NCBI RefSeq assembly: GCF_029227915.1
Contig: NC_079882.1
Location: forward strand, 16,940,501-17,004,500
Direction of reading: 5' to 3'
DNA length: 64,000 nt
From: Hydractinia symbiolongicarpus
Lineage: Eukaryota; Cnidaria; Hydrozoa; Anthoathecata; Hydractiniidae
Part shown: piece after piece, positions 63,166 through 64,000 of the stretch
Numbering within the stretch: position 1 is the first letter of the stretch
Layout: each line of letters begins with the position of its first letter
Notes under the pieces: model-generated
Databases searched by the model: none
What the model was told of the DNA's origin: nothing
What the model saw: the letters and a program-made list of their open reading frames with translations, nothing else
Translations under genes and position numbers: made by a program

Positions 63166-64000
63166 GCGCCGTGGCCTTAGAACACTCTTAACTACCTGCA
63201 CAGTCCTATAAAGGCTGTAATATGGCCTTTTGCAGTCTAATAAAGGCCTCACACGTAAATCACGTGGTTTCACCTGTCGGCGTAGGTTACCATTGGCCTA
63301 GTCCTTACAGTCTCAATGCGCTACAACGTCCCAAGTCGTTTTCATTAGCGCCATTGCCTTAAGACACTCTTAACTACGTGCACTGTCCTATAAAGGCTGC
63401 AATATGGCCCTTTGCAGTCTAATAAAGGCCTCACACGTTAATCACGTGGTTTCACCGGTCTGCGCAGGTCACCATTGACCTAGTCCTTCCAGTCTCAATG
63501 CGCTACAACCTCCCAAGTCGTTTTCATTAGCGCTGTTGCTTTACAACACTCTTAACTACGTGCACAGTCCTATAAAGGCTGTAATATGGCCTTTTGCAGT
63601 CTAATAAAGTCCTCATACGTAAATCACGTGGTTCCATCTGCCTGCGCAGGTTACCATTGGACAATTCCTTCCAGTCTCAATGCACTACAACGTTCCAAGT
63701 GGTTTTCCTTAGCGCCGTGGCCTTAGAACACTCTTAACTACCTGCACAGTCCTATAAAGGCTGTAATATGGCCTTTTGCAGTCTAATAAAGGCCTCACAC
63801 GTAAATCACGTGGTTTCACCTGTCGGCGTAGGTTACCATTGGCCTAGTCCTTACAGTCTCAATGCGCTACAACGTCCCAAGTCGTTTTCATTAGCGCCAT
63901 TGCCTTAAGACACTCTTAACTACGTGCACTGTCCTATAAAGGCTGCAATATGGCCCTTTGCAGTCTAATAAAGGCCTCACACGTTAATCACGTGGTTTCA
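63166..64000 (+). repeat. 546-bp three-monomer repeat cut by the window end
   Basis: Bases 63166-63454 recur at 63712-64000 (shift 546 bp). Shared marks are GCGCCATTGCCTTAAG, CACTGTCCTATAAAGG and GCTGCAATATGGCCC. The last base of the window is inside a monomer, so the array goes on to the right. Confidence 0.85.

Larger units (their letters stand above)
1..64000 (+). repeat. 182-bp satellite array filling the window
   Basis: The same sequence recurs every 182 bp from the first base to the last, with no unique DNA between copies, giving about 350 monomers. The AATAAAGGCCTCACACGTAA block and the CCTATAAAGGCTGTAATATG block recur in nearly all units in fixed spacing. Unit starts such as 171, 353, 535 and 26013, 26195 are exactly 182 apart. 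Sequence classes differ by scattered substitutions, while copies within higher-order repeats are nearly identical. All units lie on the same strand except one at 28332-28487. Exceptional unit lengths are 163, 151, 129, 184 and 185 bp, plus fused units of 259 and 273 bp. A 182-bp unit fits one nucleosome plus linker, typical of eukaryotic centromeric and heterochromatic satellites (known of such families; not shown here). Species and chromosomal position cannot be read from the sequence. Confidence 0.98.

Noticed and set aside
1-64000. CRISPR array
   Set aside because: Repeats are 182 bp and follow each other directly, with no unique spacers of even length, no leader and no cas genes.
1-64000. 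rDNA or 5S gene cluster, or tRNA array
   Set aside because: The monomer does not contain recognisable 5S or tRNA core sequences, and 182-bp units with free variation do not behave like conserved RNA genes.
1-64000. Transposon or insertion sequence
   Set aside because: No transposase-like frame, terminal inverted repeats or target-site duplications were seen. The only inverted repeat is a flipped monomer at 28.3 kb.
1-64000. CENP-B box (TTCG and CGGG halves at fixed spacing)
   Set aside because: CGGG is almost absent from the monomer (one chance CCGGGC near 49423), so the mammalian box pattern is not present.
28488-64000. Mobile gene cassettes as an explanation of the repeated modules
   Set aside because: The modules contain only satellite monomers, and their edges fall within homologous monomer sequence, so copying by recombination inside the array explains them.

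Overview
The whole 64 kb window is one head-to-tail satellite DNA array with a 182-bp monomer, about 350 monomers in all. It is cut at both ends, so the array continues beyond the window on each side. I find no protein-coding gene, no rRNA or tRNA gene, no transposon, no CRISPR array and no stretch of unique single-copy DNA. A megasatellite-scale array of nucleosome-length, non-coding repeats points to a eukaryotic chromosome (centromeric, pericentromeric or subtelomeric heterochromatin). The sequence alone does not let me name the species. A sample monomer is about 45 % G+C and holds roughly nine CpGs.

Monomers share one plan. Numbering from the AATAAA hexamer as base 1, they carry a CACGTG hexamer near 23-28, an inverted CCAAT pentamer near 54-58, GTGCAC near 140-145, TATAAA near 151-156 and an ATG near 166. 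Several sequence classes alternate. One has TTCCAAGTGG and GCCGTGGCC, one has GCGAAGTTGCC, and others end the central block in CTTACAAC, CTTAGAAC or CTTAAGAC. All monomers point the same way except one.

Layout: about 1-28.3 kb (left domain) is built of nested higher-order repeats: a 987-bp tandem duplication (3.0-5.0 kb), a 912-bp five-monomer repeat (6.1-8.6 kb), a 2.6-kb block at 8.7-11.4 kb that reappears at 24.6-28.2 kb, a 1456-bp eight-monomer repeat (12.9-15.6 kb) and a 3021-bp tandem duplication (18.7-24.7 kb). At 28.2-28.5 kb a single inverted monomer makes a near-perfect 131-bp-arm palindrome, exactly where the left domain stops and a different set of modules begins. The right domain (28.5-64 kb) is marked by a 151-bp deletion monomer present eight times. 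It contains a 2514-bp tandem duplication (28.8-33.8 kb), a 2552-bp repeat made of two seven-monomer halves (34.7-40.2 kb), a rearranged copy of the preceding 10 kb (42.36-47.8 kb), a 3.25/3.43-kb tandem duplication (48.1-54.7 kb) and more mosaic copies to the end.

The history written in the window is of repeated unequal exchange: related blocks differ by whole numbers of monomers or of higher-order units. A 66-codon reading frame recurs in over a hundred monomers, but it arises from the repeat itself. It overlaps the next copy out of frame and is stopped in most monomers, so I do not call it a gene. Block boundaries below were read by eye and are good to about 10-30 bp unless a junction base is given.
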